64,000 nt of DNA from Candidatus Fukatsuia endosymbiont of Tuberolachnus salignus (GTDB lineage Bacteria > Pseudomonadota > Gammaproteobacteria > Enterobacterales > Enterobacteriaceae): NCBI RefSeq assembly GCF_964030845.1, contig NZ_OZ034983.1, positions 2,666,001 to 2,730,000 on the forward strand, given 5' to 3'. The first letter of the stretch is position 1; the number at the start of each line of letters is the position of its first letter. Positions 53,278-61,951 of the stretch are shown one piece after another. Both the position numbers and the translations under genes were made by a program. Under the pieces are notes generated by a model, which was not told the DNA's origin, did no database searches, and saw only the letters and a program-made list of their open reading frames with translations.

Positions 53278-54620
53278 GAGCCTGTACAAGATTCTGTGTA
53301 ACTGCCGATTCCTCATAAATACACTGATAACCGTTCAGGGTATTCGATCATAAAGTGATTGAGAGCCTGACGCCAGTTTGGTATCGGCATTGTCCACTTT
53401 TCTGATGCAGATTCTATTGCCAGATAAATCACTTTTAATGCAGACCCATCATGTGCAAATATTTTGCGTTTTTTTATGGCTTTACGTATCACACTATTGA
53501 GTGATTCTATCGCATTTGTTGTATAAATCACCTTGCGAATTTCGTCGGGATAAGTAAAAAATGTGGATAGGTTATCCCAATTTCTGCGCCAAATTTGTAC
53601 CAGTGTTGGGTATTTTTCACCCCAGCGTCCTTCAAAACTATCAAGCTCTTGCAAAGCATTTTCTTCTGTAGCGGAACGGTAAATGAGTTTTAGGTCGGCA
53701 CAGAGTGCTTGTCGATCTTTCCAACTGACGTATTTGACCGAATTACGGACTAAATGGACAATGCAAAGCTGGATTTTTGTCTCAGGATAGACCGTGTTGA
53801 CAGCCTCAGGAAACCCGGTTAAACCATCCATACAAGCAATTAATATATCATTTAAGCCCCGATTCTTTAACTCGGTCAGAATCGATAACCAGGTCTTTGC
53901 TCCTTCCGTCTCCGCTATCCACAAGCCAAGGCATTCCTTATGTCCTTCCATATTGATGCCTAGCGCGATATAGACAGATTTATTGATAACCCGCTTATCC
54001 TGGTGAACTTTAACGACAATACAATCCAGATAAACAATCGGATACAGATTGTCCAGTGGGCGACTACGCCAGGTGGTTACTCGGTCAATTACCGCATCAG
54101 TGACTTTAGATATCAAGGTTGGCGATACCTCAGCATCATAGATTTTTTTAAAGGTTTCGGTAATTTCCCGTGTGGTCATGCCTTGAGCGTAAAACGCTAA
54201 AATGTGATCGTCAAAATGGGTCAGCCGAGTTTGCCCTTTTTCAACCATTATCGGGGAAAACTCGCCGTTACGGTCACGGGGCGTTTCTATCGCTAATTCA
54301 CCGTACTGAGAGGTAATATTTTTTGCAGAATAGCCATTACGACTATTACCGCTGCCACGTCCTTCAGCCGCATTTTTGGCATAACCTAGGTGATGTTCCA
54401 TTTCAGCACCTAATGCCGCTTCTACTGTCATCTTAACGAATTCATTGAGTATCTTGTTTAGATCAGATTCAGTTTTAATGTCTTTTACCAGCGCCTGAGC
54501 TACCTGACGTAGCTGAGATTGTTGCGGGGTATCCGGTAATTTATTCTTTCTTACCATTGTCTATATCCTATTCACAAATTGTTTAAATATAGGCAATTAC
54601 ACAATTTTCAGGACAGGCTC
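53278..54620 (-). mobile_element. IS256-family element, copy 2 (1,343 bp)
   Basis: Same ends and length as 34147-35489. Left neighbour is a broken IS5-like element, right neighbour a broken IS630; no target duplication. Confidence 0.9.
53313..54557 (-). CDS. IS256-family transposase, copy 2
   Basis: 414 residues, same translation as 34182-35426, indicating recent duplication or ongoing conversion. Confidence 0.95.
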   Translation of the reverse strand: MVRKNKLPDTPQQSQLRQVAQALVKDIKTESDLNKILNEFVKMTVEAALGAEMEHHLGYAKNAAEGRGSGNSRNGYSAKNITSQYGELAIETPRDRNGEFSPIMVEKGQTRLTHFDDHILAFYAQGMTTREITETFKKIYDAEVSPTLISKVTDAVIDRVTTWRSRPLDNLYPIVYLDCIVVKVHQDKRVINKSVYIALGINMEGHKECLGLWIAETEGAKTWLSILTELKNRGLNDILIACMDGLTGFPEAVNTVYPETKIQLCIVHLVRNSVKYVSWKDRQALCADLKLIYRSATEENALQELDSFEGRWGEKYPTLVQIWRRNWDNLSTFFTYPDEIRKVIYTTNAIESLNSVIRKAIKKRKIFAHDGSALKVIYLAIESASEKWTMPIPNWRQALNHFMIEYPERLSVYL

Positions 54621-55572
54621 AACTCTGTTTAGATGGGTAATATCTATTGTTTCGTGTTTGCTCATTCATCACCTTCCACAATCGCTCTATCGGGTTTAGA
54701 TTCGGGCTATACGGCGGAAGGTAATGAAGCTGGATATTCAACGTAAGCGCGGCGTCTTGCACAAGCTGTGAACGGTGATAGCCTGCACCCTCGAGGATCA
54801 CATGTGCCGTTGTCGTGATGGGATAATGCGCGCGAATGGCAGACAGGAAGTGAACCACATTTTCGCTGTTAATCGTCTCATCATCACGGATTATGGGGTT
54901 AGCCACATTCTGGATGTTCAAGGCTCCCATGATATTCAACCGCGTTCTGCTCCCGGTGGTCTCTATCGTTTTATCCTGGCCTTTTCGTATCCAGCCGTAG
55001 CTTATTTTGGTGGCTTGTGTCGGATGAACGGCATCAATAAACAGTATGGGGTCATTACCCGCGGCGTCTTTCAATTCGCTGTAGGTCTTTATAAATTGCT
55101 GCTGTTTCTCAACGGCAAATTTATGCGGAACACCTTTCGGCTTTTTATAGCTAAAGCCATGCTGCTTCAACCCTTTATACAGACCTGATACGGTAAAGGT
55201 GATGTTCCAGCGTCCAGCGATATAGGCCACAATTTGGTGATTGTGGTGGTAGAGCGGCTGGGTGAGATGTTCAACCAGCGACGTGGTCTGTTCCGCATTG
55301 AGATAGCCATCGGAGCCGCCATTTTCAGGCTTGAGCTTGTTGAGTTTATGATAGTCTGTAAGGTGGCGCCGCACCGTGGTTTCATTAATGAGCTGTGAGT
55401 GAGCAATCATAGGGGGAGTCCAGCCGTCTGCGGACAACAAAACACACCGGATCCTGTCACAGACACGGCGGTCATGGCTTTGACGATGTTGGGCTTCGAG
55501 GGTAATTTTCTGGTCAGCAGTCAGCTCTATTTTCATGGCTATGAGCATGATCCTTATCGACTTCAAAATCAA
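54621..55572 (-). pseudogene. IS630-family transposase, C-terminally truncated (copy 2)
   Basis: 317 codons of 352; catalytic residues including NLNPIERLWK are still present, so partial activity cannot be excluded, but the end of the fold is missing. Confidence 0.85.
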
Positions 55573-55594
55573 GCATCTTCATTGATCACGGGTA
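54621..55594 (-). mobile_element. IS630-family element, copy 2 (3' end missing)
   Basis: The GGGTA end is present at 55594, but the opposite end is replaced by the IS256 end at 54620. The transposase frame ends at RYYPSKQS, lacking the last 35 residues. Confidence 0.9.
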
Positions 55595-55646
55595 TATCTT
55601 GATTATTAGCTTTGAAAGGATAATAGACCTCTTCGGAAACTCTGAT

Positions 55647-56024
55647 TTATCTAATTTCCATGTTATAAATTGCTGCAATCAGATTAAATCGTAATCCAAA
55701 CCGTTTTCGCCTGTTTCGATAACGATCTGATACGATTTTAAATCGTTTAATCATACCAATGACATTTTCGTTTAATACACGCTGGCTTGATAACTCACGA
55801 TTGTTGCGTTTATCTTCTTTTGTTAAGGGATTTTTCTTTGTCTTTTTCTTAGGCAACGCCGAGTTTGAATGGATCTTGCCAAGCCCTTGGTAACCTGTAT
55901 CTGTCACTGTTTTGATTTCAGGATGTATTCGCACGCCAGACTCTTTGAACAACCTAAAATCATGACGCCTCCCATGAGTAAAGCTTGTACAGATGACTGC
56001 TTTGCTTTTTTTATCGACGATCAC
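55647..56024 (-). CDS. IS5-like transposase, second ORF (copy 3)
   Basis: 125 residues: VDKKSKAVICTSFTHGRRHDFRLFKESG, TDTGYQGLGKIHSNS (second Asp) and NENVIGMIKRFKIVSDRYRNRRKRFGLRFNLIAAIYNM with the Glu region. It should be made as a fusion with the first ORF by -1 frameshifting at an A-rich run near 56078. Confidence 0.8.
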   Translation of the reverse strand: MIVDKKSKAVICTSFTHGRRHDFRLFKESGVRIHPEIKTVTDTGYQGLGKIHSNSALPKKKTKKNPLTKEDKRNNRELSSQRVLNENVIGMIKRFKIVSDRYRNRRKRFGLRFNLIAAIYNMEIR

Positions 56025-56032
56025 TTGGGTTT

Positions 56033-56470
56033 TTAAGGTGGGTCGTTTCTTTTTTCCTGAGTAAAACTGCTTTTGTTTTTTTGGGGACGTTCAATCGGCG
56101 TTTCTGTGGCATCAATAAGAACGAGCTCATACTCCCTATCACTTTTTAATAAAGCTTTGCGTCCAGGGAGTGCAAAATCAGGATGCTTTATTAGCGTATT
56201 TTCTATCCATTTAATCGTTTCATAGCAGGTGCTCTCACTCACCCCATCGCTTCGGCTAACATGAAAATAAGTGCGATATTCCCGTAGATACTCAAGGGCC
56301 ATTAATAAGCGCTCTTCTAAACACAGCTTAGGTTTCCGACCTCCTTTTCCTTGCTTACACTTATCTGCTTCATTCAATATCTTTATCATCTTTTCAAATG
56401 TACTGCGTTTAATTCCGGTTAAGCGCCGAAATTTTTCCTCTTCCAGTACCTTGAGTCCCTCATATTTCAT
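56033..56470 (-). CDS. IS5-like transposase, first ORF (copy 3)
   Basis: 145 residues, helix-turn-helix and first DDE block (LVLIDATETPIERP). AAGGAGCCCC precedes the ATG. In the alternative frame the sequence continues as expected for the family into the second ORF. Confidence 0.8.
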   Translation of the reverse strand: MKYEGLKVLEEEKFRRLTGIKRSTFEKMIKILNEADKCKQGKGGRKPKLCLEERLLMALEYLREYRTYFHVSRSDGVSESTCYETIKWIENTLIKHPDFALPGRKALLKSDREYELVLIDATETPIERPQKNKSSFTQEKRNDPP

Positions 56471-56520
56471 AGGGGCTCCTTGTTCAGGAGATTTTTAACA
56501 ACATTCCTACATGAATGCTA

Positions 56521-56620
56521 TAGCAGGCGCCGTATCAGTTGATTATGAAAATTAGAAATAACATATTGATATTAATTAATATTTATTAACAAAAGTGATC
56601 ACGTTACATGGCGCCTGCTA
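56521..56620. mobile_element. 100-bp MITE, copy 5 (inside IS5-like copy 3)
   Basis: Perfect TA duplication on both sides; comparison with the MITE-free copy at 52244 (GGAAAC-TA-GCATTC) proves its exact ends. Confidence 0.95.
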
Positions 56621-56637
56621 TAGTTTCCGAAGAGGTC

Positions 56638-56712
56638 TATTCTCATTTTGCTCCCGATCACCTTGACGCCGCGTTGACTTTAAACCCTTATGATCAAATT
56701 GAAAACGACTGA
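56638..56712 (+). pseudogene. Integrase C-terminal tail, fragment 1
   Basis: YSHFAPDHLDAALTLNPYDQIEND then stop; the YSHFAPDHL block is the region around and after the catalytic Tyr of phage tyrosine integrases. The IS5-like element end lies immediately upstream. Confidence 0.75.
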
Positions 56713-57027
56713 TATTTGATGGCGACAAATTTCGATTTATCCGCAAATACACCAGCATATTCTCACGGGTAATAATTTGGTATTACTTAACTATCTTATA
56801 TTGCTCATGTCTTATTAAAAAAAACCGAGAGTAACACGAATGAAGCCTTGATAAAATTTGTGATCAATATCACAAATTTAGCACAGATACATCATTATGA
56901 TTTACGTAATAAAGCTCACGCAAAGGCGTGGCAGTCCGTTATGAAAGTTGTTAATTACTTGGCTTTACCGACCATAATATTGAATGGACTACCAGATCTT
57001 GGCTTTAGCTTTAGCACATATTGTGGG
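56713..57027. other. Region between integrase tail and vapC
   Basis: A 70-codon frame at 56848-57060 has no ribosome site and overlaps the vapC end; I do not consider it a gene. The first 30 bp after the integrase stop resemble those after fragment 2 at 57855. Confidence 0.4.
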
Positions 57028-57453
57028 TTAACTGGTAGACACCCAATCTTCTATTGTTAATTCTTTAACTCGTTCAAATTCTTTTACATTATTTGTCACC
57101 AATATGGCACCAACAGAAAGAGCATGACCTGCAATGGCTGCATCATTGCCACCTATTGGAGTCCCTAATTTTGCCAGTTCAAGTTTAACTGAAGTGGTTG
57201 CATCAATTGCCGCAACATCCCAAGGAAGAATCGAATCAAAACGCTTAACAAACTCATCAACCAGATAAATATGTTTGGGGGACGCCTTCTTACCAATAGC
57301 ACCGAACCGCATTTCAGCATAGGTTATTGCAGATACTACTATTTTATCTTTCCGTTCGACACACCGTTGTAACTTGATTATCACTTCAGTGGGACGTTTT
57401 CGCATAATGAATGAACAAATATTGGTATCAAGCATATAAACTCTTTTAATCAT
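57028..57453 (-). CDS. vapC: VapC-type PIN-domain toxin
   Basis: About 141 residues from MIKRVYMLDTNICSFIM. PIN-domain acidic residues are visible: LDTN near the start, AEMRFG, the Asp of AIDATT and the NDAAIAGHAL block (GGNDAAIAGHALSVGAILVTNN). Such toxins cleave tRNA or rRNA. The start overlaps vapB by 8 bp, typical of a toxin-antitoxin pair. All key residues appear intact. Confidence 0.9.
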   Translation of the reverse strand: MIKRVYMLDTNICSFIMRKRPTEVIIKLQRCVERKDKIVVSAITYAEMRFGAIGKKASPKHIYLVDEFVKRFDSILPWDVAAIDATTSVKLELAKLGTPIGGNDAAIAGHALSVGAILVTNNVKEFERVKELTIEDWVSTS

Positions 57454-57679
57454 AACAAAAACGCCCCTCATCGATAATATTTTCTCTTTCTGACAGAAAA
57501 TCATCATCTACTACTTTTTCTTGTTCTATAAGAGAAATCCATGTCGGGCGTATGGGACGCAATATTAAGCTGTCGCCATCTTTGATGATTTCCAATTCAG
57601 TGATATTGTCAAAATCCATATCTTTTGGTAATCTAATAGCCCTATTTTTACCATTGTTAAAAATAGATACTGTTCTCAT
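57446..57679 (-). CDS. vapB: VapB-type antitoxin
   Basis: 77 residues from MRTVSIFNNGKNRAIRLPKDM, the AbrB/MazE-like swapped-hairpin DNA-binding start of enterobacterial VapB, with the acidic C-terminus that covers the toxin. GGAG lies 7 nt before the chosen Met. An AT-rich palindrome (CATATGCCAAACATATG, about 57718-57734) just upstream may be the autoregulatory site. Confidence 0.85.
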   Translation of the reverse strand: MRTVSIFNNGKNRAIRLPKDMDFDNITELEIIKDGDSLILRPIRPTWISLIEQEKVVDDDFLSERENIIDEGRFCYD

Positions 57680-57776
57680 TTTCATGCTCCTTCTTTGAAT
57701 CACATAAATACCTTAACATATGCCAAACATATGTCAATCACAAATTCTAGGACATAGCACCGTTGTGATGACGATG

Positions 57777-57854
57777 CGTTATTCTCATTTTGCTCCCGAT
57801 CACCTTGACGCGGTGTTGACGTTAAACCCTTATAATCAGCTTGAAAATGACTGA
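57777..57854 (+). pseudogene. Integrase C-terminal tail, fragment 2
   Basis: RYSHFAPDHLDAVLTLNPYNQLEND then stop, a diverged direct repeat of fragment 1. It lies about 100 bp before the tRNA-Leu fragment, where an integrase gene would end next to its attachment site. Confidence 0.75.
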
Positions 57855-57960
57855 TATTTGATGGCGACAGATCTGACTGATAAGTAAATACACTGACCTA
57901 TCCTCAAAACTAACTATTTGATATTAATTAAGTGTTTGTTTTTATTGTTCACGTTTTATT

Positions 57961-58015
57961 TTTTAAAATCCCTCGGCCTTAAGGCCGTGCGGGTTCAAGT
58001 CCCGCCCCGGCACCA
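57961..58015 (+). other. 3' part of a tRNA-Leu (UAA), likely attachment site
   Basis: TTTAAAATCCCTCGGCC (anticodon UAA loop and stem), variable arm, GCGGGTTCAAGTCCCGC T-arm and CACCA end; no 5' half is present. One G appears to be missing in the acceptor. Such fragments are left at the far end of elements integrated in a tRNA gene. Confidence 0.8.
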
Positions 58016-58119
58016 GAGAGTTTTAAGTTTTAAATCAAATAGTTGTCCTTAAACGAATTGATGATGAGAAGTACATTTTTTAATCAGCTGCACGGTTTTC
58101 AGAATATCGCTTCAGAATA

Positions 58120-58335
58120 TTATTGACCTCCTACCACCGGAACTACGTTAATTTTCCTGTCGTAGCGAGCGGTTTGTGCCACATTCTTATGACCTGAAAT
58201 AGTCTGTTTTTCATACGATGAGCCTTCGAGATCGGAAATTCCCTTCGCTTTTAAATCGTGAAAAGTGAAGTCAAATGCCAGTTCAGGGTATTTCATTTTT
58301 GCCTCTTGCTTGGCCTTTAGCCACCGGCTGTTAAA
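58120..58335 (-). pseudogene. Tyrosine integrase C-terminal fragment (third prophage)
   Basis: About 70 codons: FTFHDLKAKGISDLEG (His of the H-x-x-R/K box), KQTISGHKNVAQTARYDRK (GH and Tyr nucleophile) then VVPVVGG. It is cut at its front by IS630 copy 3. Orientation and position next to the tRNA fragment suggest it is the integrase of the prophage to the right. Confidence 0.8.
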
Positions 58336-59010
58336 TCCAAGTGAAATCAAGATGCAGGATTTAGCGCCTGGAAATTATCGTTTAAGCGAGATACCAGAGA
58401 ACTTGCCATTTGTGGTAGCTTCACTTCAAAGAAGTTTAAGATATCGTTCTTAAAACTCTGTTTAGATGGGTAATATCTATTGTTTCGTGTTTGCTCATTC
58501 ATCACCTTCCACAATCGCTCTATCGGGTTTAGATTCGGGCTATACGGCGGAAGGTAATGAAGCTGGATATTCAACGTAAGCGCGGCGTCTTGCACAAGCT
58601 GTGAACGGTGATAGCCTGCACCCTCGAGGATCACATGTGCCGTTGTCGTGATGGGATAATGCGCGCGAATGGCAGACAGGAAGTGAACCACATTTTCGCT
58701 GTTAATCGTCTCATCATCACGGATTATGGGGTTAGCCACATTCTGGATGTTCAAGGCTCCCATGATATTCAACCGCGTTCTGCTCCCGGTGGTCTCTATC
58801 GTTTTATCCTGGCCTTTTCGTATCCAGCCGTAGCTTATTTTGGTGGCTTGTGTCGGATGAACGGCATCAATAAACAGTATGGGGTCATTACCCGCGGCGT
58901 CTTTCAATTCGCTGTAGGTCTTTATAAATTGCTGCTGTTTCTCAACGTCAAATTTATGCGGAACACCTTTCGGCTTTTTATAGCTAAAGCCATGCTGCTT
59001 CAACCATTTA
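58336..59010 (-). mobile_element. IS630-family element, copy 3 (5' half missing)
   Basis: The CCAAGTGAAATC end is present at 58337; the first C and TA are lost at the integrase junction. The element breaks at 59010, where copy 4 begins in opposite orientation, at an internal TA of copy 3. The other half of copy 3 is not found after copy 4. Confidence 0.9.
58347..59003 (-). pseudogene. IS630-family transposase, N-terminally truncated (copy 3)
   Basis: 218 codons beginning at MKQHGFSYKKPKG; DNA-binding half missing. Confidence 0.9.
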
Positions 59011-60104
59011 TACCCGTGATCAATGAAGATGCTTGATTTTGAAGTCGATAAGGATCATGCTCATAGCCATGAAAATAGAGCTGACTGCTGACCAGAAAAT
59101 TACCCTCGAAGCCCAACATCGTCAAAGCCATGACCGCCGTGTCTGTGACAGGATCCGGTGTGTTTTGTTGTCCGCAGACGGCTGGACTCCCCCTATGATT
59201 GCTCACTCACAGCTCATTAATGAAACCACGGTGCGGCGCCACCTTACAGACTATCATAAACTTAACAAGCTCAAGCCTGAAAATGGCGGCTCCGATGGCT
59301 ATCTCAATGCGGAACAGACCACGTCGCTGGTTGAACATCTCACCCAGCCGCTCTACCACCACAATCACCAAATTGTGGCCTATATCGCTGGACGCTGGAA
59401 CATCACCTTTACCGTATCAGGTCTGTATAAAGGGTTGAAGCAGCATGGCTTTAGCTATAAAAAGCCGAAAGGTGTTCCGCATAAATTTGACGTTGAGAAA
59501 CAGCAGCAATTTATAAAGACCTACAGCGAATTGAAAGACGCCGCGGGTAATGACCCCATACTGTTTATTGATGCCGTTCATCCGACACAAGCCACCAAAA
59601 TAAGCTACGGCTGGATACGAAAAGGCCAGGATAAAACGATAGAGACCACCGGGAGCAGAACGCGGTTGAATATCATGGGAGCCTTGAACATCCAGAATGT
59701 GGCTAACCCCATAATCCGTGATGATGAGACGATTAACAGCGAAAATGTGGTTCACTTCCTGTCTGCCATTCGCGCGCATTATCCCATCACGACAACGGCA
59801 CATGTGATCCTCGAGGGTGCAGGCTATCACCGTTCACAGCTTGTGCAAGACGCCGCGCTTACGTTGAATATCCAGCTTCATTACCTTCCGCCGTATAGCC
59901 CGAATCTAAACCCGATAGAGCGATTGTGGAAGGTGATGAATGAGCAAACACGAAACAATAGATATTACCCATCTAAACAGAGTTTTAAGAACGATATCTT
60001 AAACTTCTTTGAAGTGAAGCTACCACAAATGGCAAGTTCTCTGGTATCTCGCTTAAACGATAATTTCCAGGCGCTAAATCCTGCATCTTGATTTCACTTG
60101 GGTA
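59011..60104 (+). mobile_element. IS630-family element, copy 4 (complete, 1,094 bp)
   Basis: TACCC...GGGTA ends, TA on both sides; inserted in IS630 copy 3 on the left, with an IS110-type fragment on the right. Confidence 0.9.
59033..60091 (+). CDS. IS630-family transposase (copy 4)
   Basis: 352 residues, intact; differs from copy 1 by very few residues (for example KFDVEKQQ for KFAVEKQQ, shared with copy 3). Confidence 0.9.
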   Translation: MILKSIRIMLIAMKIELTADQKITLEAQHRQSHDRRVCDRIRCVLLSADGWTPPMIAHSQLINETTVRRHLTDYHKLNKLKPENGGSDGYLNAEQTTSLVEHLTQPLYHHNHQIVAYIAGRWNITFTVSGLYKGLKQHGFSYKKPKGVPHKFDVEKQQQFIKTYSELKDAAGNDPILFIDAVHPTQATKISYGWIRKGQDKTIETTGSRTRLNIMGALNIQNVANPIIRDDETINSENVVHFLSAIRAHYPITTTAHVILEGAGYHRSQLVQDAALTLNIQLHYLPPYSPNLNPIERLWKVMNEQTRNNRYYPSKQSFKNDILNFFEVKLPQMASSLVSRLNDNFQALNPAS

Positions 60105-60291
60105 TATGCCAGCCCTTAGCTCCATCACTTACAACCCAATAATAAAATCTCAATGGGAACGATGGGTAAAACGAAATAAAGGGGGAAAAGTCGGTGTCTG
60201 TGCTGCAATGCGTAAATTACTCCAACTGGCCTATGGCGTGCTGAAATCAGGTCTCCCTTTTGATACAAAAATAGCGCTTGCAAAGACGTAA
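60105..60291 (+). pseudogene. IS110-family transposase C-terminal fragment
   Basis: MPALSSITYNPIIKSQWERWVKRNKGGKVGVCAAMRKLLQLAYGVLKSG is the conserved end of IS110/IS1111 transposases. The rest is replaced by IS630 copy 4. Confidence 0.75.
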
Positions 60292-60537
60292 TCAAGACGG
60301 TATCTGTCGAGCACACTGCGTTGCTTACTACCTTACACCATCCAAACCAAAATTCGCTCTGAACTGCTCAAATATCGTCACATTATAGAATAGTCGGCTT
60401 ATCCCGAATTCAGATTAGTTATGTTTACTGTTTAGTTATGAGATAGTTAATGGTAATGATTGTGCTAGGTCGCTTTATTTTTTCCGTCGGTAATAATTTC
60501 TCTATGGACTAAAATTTTAAAGCGAGATTGATACTCC

Positions 60538-60695
60538 TCAAGCTACTTCGAATTTTGTTCTTCCATAAATAAGCCTGTGAGGATCACAGTTAAGAGCTTT
60601 AGCTATTTCAAATAGAAATTTTGGGCGTTTTGTAGCCCCTGACTCTATTTGCTGAATTGATTGCTGCTTAATTCCAACCTTTATCGCTAGTTCTA
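60538..60695 (-). pseudogene. Cro-like regulator of the third prophage, C-terminal part
   Basis: Reads (E)LAIKVGIKQQSIQQIESGATKRPKFLFEIAKALNCDPHRLIYG..., a helix-turn-helix. It joins in frame across IS630 copy 5 (one TA removed) with the front part at 61790-61849. Confidence 0.8.
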
Positions 60696-61789
60696 TACCC
60701 AAGTAAAATCAAGATGCAGGATTTAGCGCCTGGCAATTATCGTTTAAGCGAGATACCAGAGAACTTGCCATTTGTGGTAGCTTCACCTCAAAGAAGTTTA
60801 AGATATCGTTCTTAAAACTCTGTTTAGATGGGTAATATCTATTGTTTCGTGTTTGCTCATTCATCACCTTCCACAATCGCTCTATCGGGTTTAGATTCGG
60901 GCTATACGGCGGAAGGTAATGAAGCTGGATATTCAACGTAAGCGCGGCGTCTTGCACAAGCTGTGAACGGTGATAGCCTGCACCCTCGAGGATCACATGT
61001 GCCGTTGTCGTGATGGGATAATGCGCGCGAATGGCAGACAGGAAGTGAACCACATTTTCGCTGTTAATCGTCTCATCATCACGGATTATGGGGTTAGCCA
61101 CATTCTGGATGTTCAAGGCTCCCATGATATTCAACCGCGTTCTGCTCCCGGTGGTCTCTGTCGTTTTATCCTGGCCTTTTCGTATCCAGCCGTAGCTTAT
61201 TTTGGTGGCTTGTGTCGGATGAACGGCATCAATAAACAGTATGGGGTCATTACCCGCGGCGTCTTTCAATTCGCTGTAGGTCTTTATAAATTGCTGCTGT
61301 TTCTCAACGGCAAATTTATGCGGAACACCTTTCGGCTTTTTATAGCTAAAGCCATGCTGCTTCAACCCTTTATACAGACCTGATACGGTAAAGGTGATGT
61401 TCCAGCGTCCAGCGATATACGCCACAATTTGGTGATTGTGGTGGTAGAGCGGCTGGGTGAGATGTTCAACCAGCGACGTGGTCTGTTCCGCATTGAGATA
61501 GCCATCGGAGCCGCCATTTTCAGGCTTGAGCTTGTTGAGTTTATGATAGTCTGTAAGGTGGCGCCGCACCGTGGTTTCATTAATGAGCTGTGAGTGAGCA
61601 ATCATAGGGGGAGTCCAGCCGTCTGCGGACAACAAAACACACCGGATCCTGTCACAGACACGGCGGTCATGGCTTTGACGATGTTGGGCTTCGAGGGTAA
61701 TTTTCTGGTCAGCAGTCAGCTCTATTTTCATGGCTATGAGCATGATCCTTATCGACTTCAAAATCAAGCATCTTCATTGATCACGGGTA
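60696..61789 (-). mobile_element. IS630-family element, copy 5 (complete, 1,094 bp)
   Basis: Flanked by TA at 60694-60695 and 61790-61791; interrupts the cro gene. Its left end has AAGTAAAATC for AAGTGAAATC in other copies. Confidence 0.95.
60709..61767 (-). CDS. IS630-family transposase (copy 5)
   Basis: 352 residues, intact, with small differences (DKTTETTG for DKTIETTG; DNCQALN for DNFQALN). Confidence 0.9.
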   Translation of the reverse strand: MILKSIRIMLIAMKIELTADQKITLEAQHRQSHDRRVCDRIRCVLLSADGWTPPMIAHSQLINETTVRRHLTDYHKLNKLKPENGGSDGYLNAEQTTSLVEHLTQPLYHHNHQIVAYIAGRWNITFTVSGLYKGLKQHGFSYKKPKGVPHKFAVEKQQQFIKTYSELKDAAGNDPILFIDAVHPTQATKISYGWIRKGQDKTTETTGSRTRLNIMGALNIQNVANPIIRDDETINSENVVHFLSAIRAHYPITTTAHVILEGAGYHRSQLVQDAALTLNIQLHYLPPYSPNLNPIERLWKVMNEQTRNNRYYPSKQSFKNDILNFFEVKLPQMASSLVSRLNDNCQALNPAS

Positions 61790-61849
61790 TATATGGGTCA
61801 TACAAAGGTCAGAGCATCTTTTTTTGATTCTCTCCGAGATAGTTTCCGT
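61790..61849 (-). pseudogene. Cro-like regulator of the third prophage, N-terminal part
   Basis: xETISERIKKRCSDLCMTHI, then the IS630 insertion. GGAGG lies 6 nt before the apparent start codon, which reads ACG where ATG would be expected, a second lesion or a rare start. Confidence 0.7.
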
Positions 61850-61951
61850 TGTTATCCTCCACAAAATTAATTGTATTAATATACAAATATACATGTTTGT
61901 CAATTACAGAATTTCTTGTGAAGATATAAAGTAGTTAACCGAGGAATAATA

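Larger units (their letters stand above)
55624..56639 (-). mobile_element. IS5-like element, copy 3 (complete, contains MITE copy 5)
   Basis: Both ends carry TAGACCTCTTCGGAAAC in inverted orientation (17 bp). 1,016 bp in all; 914 bp without the MITE and its TA. Two ORFs in -1 relation. The right end abuts an integrase tail. Confidence 0.9.

Noticed and set aside
56848..57060. 70-codon ORF before vapC
   Set aside because: No start signal, overlaps the vapC end, no recognisable domain.
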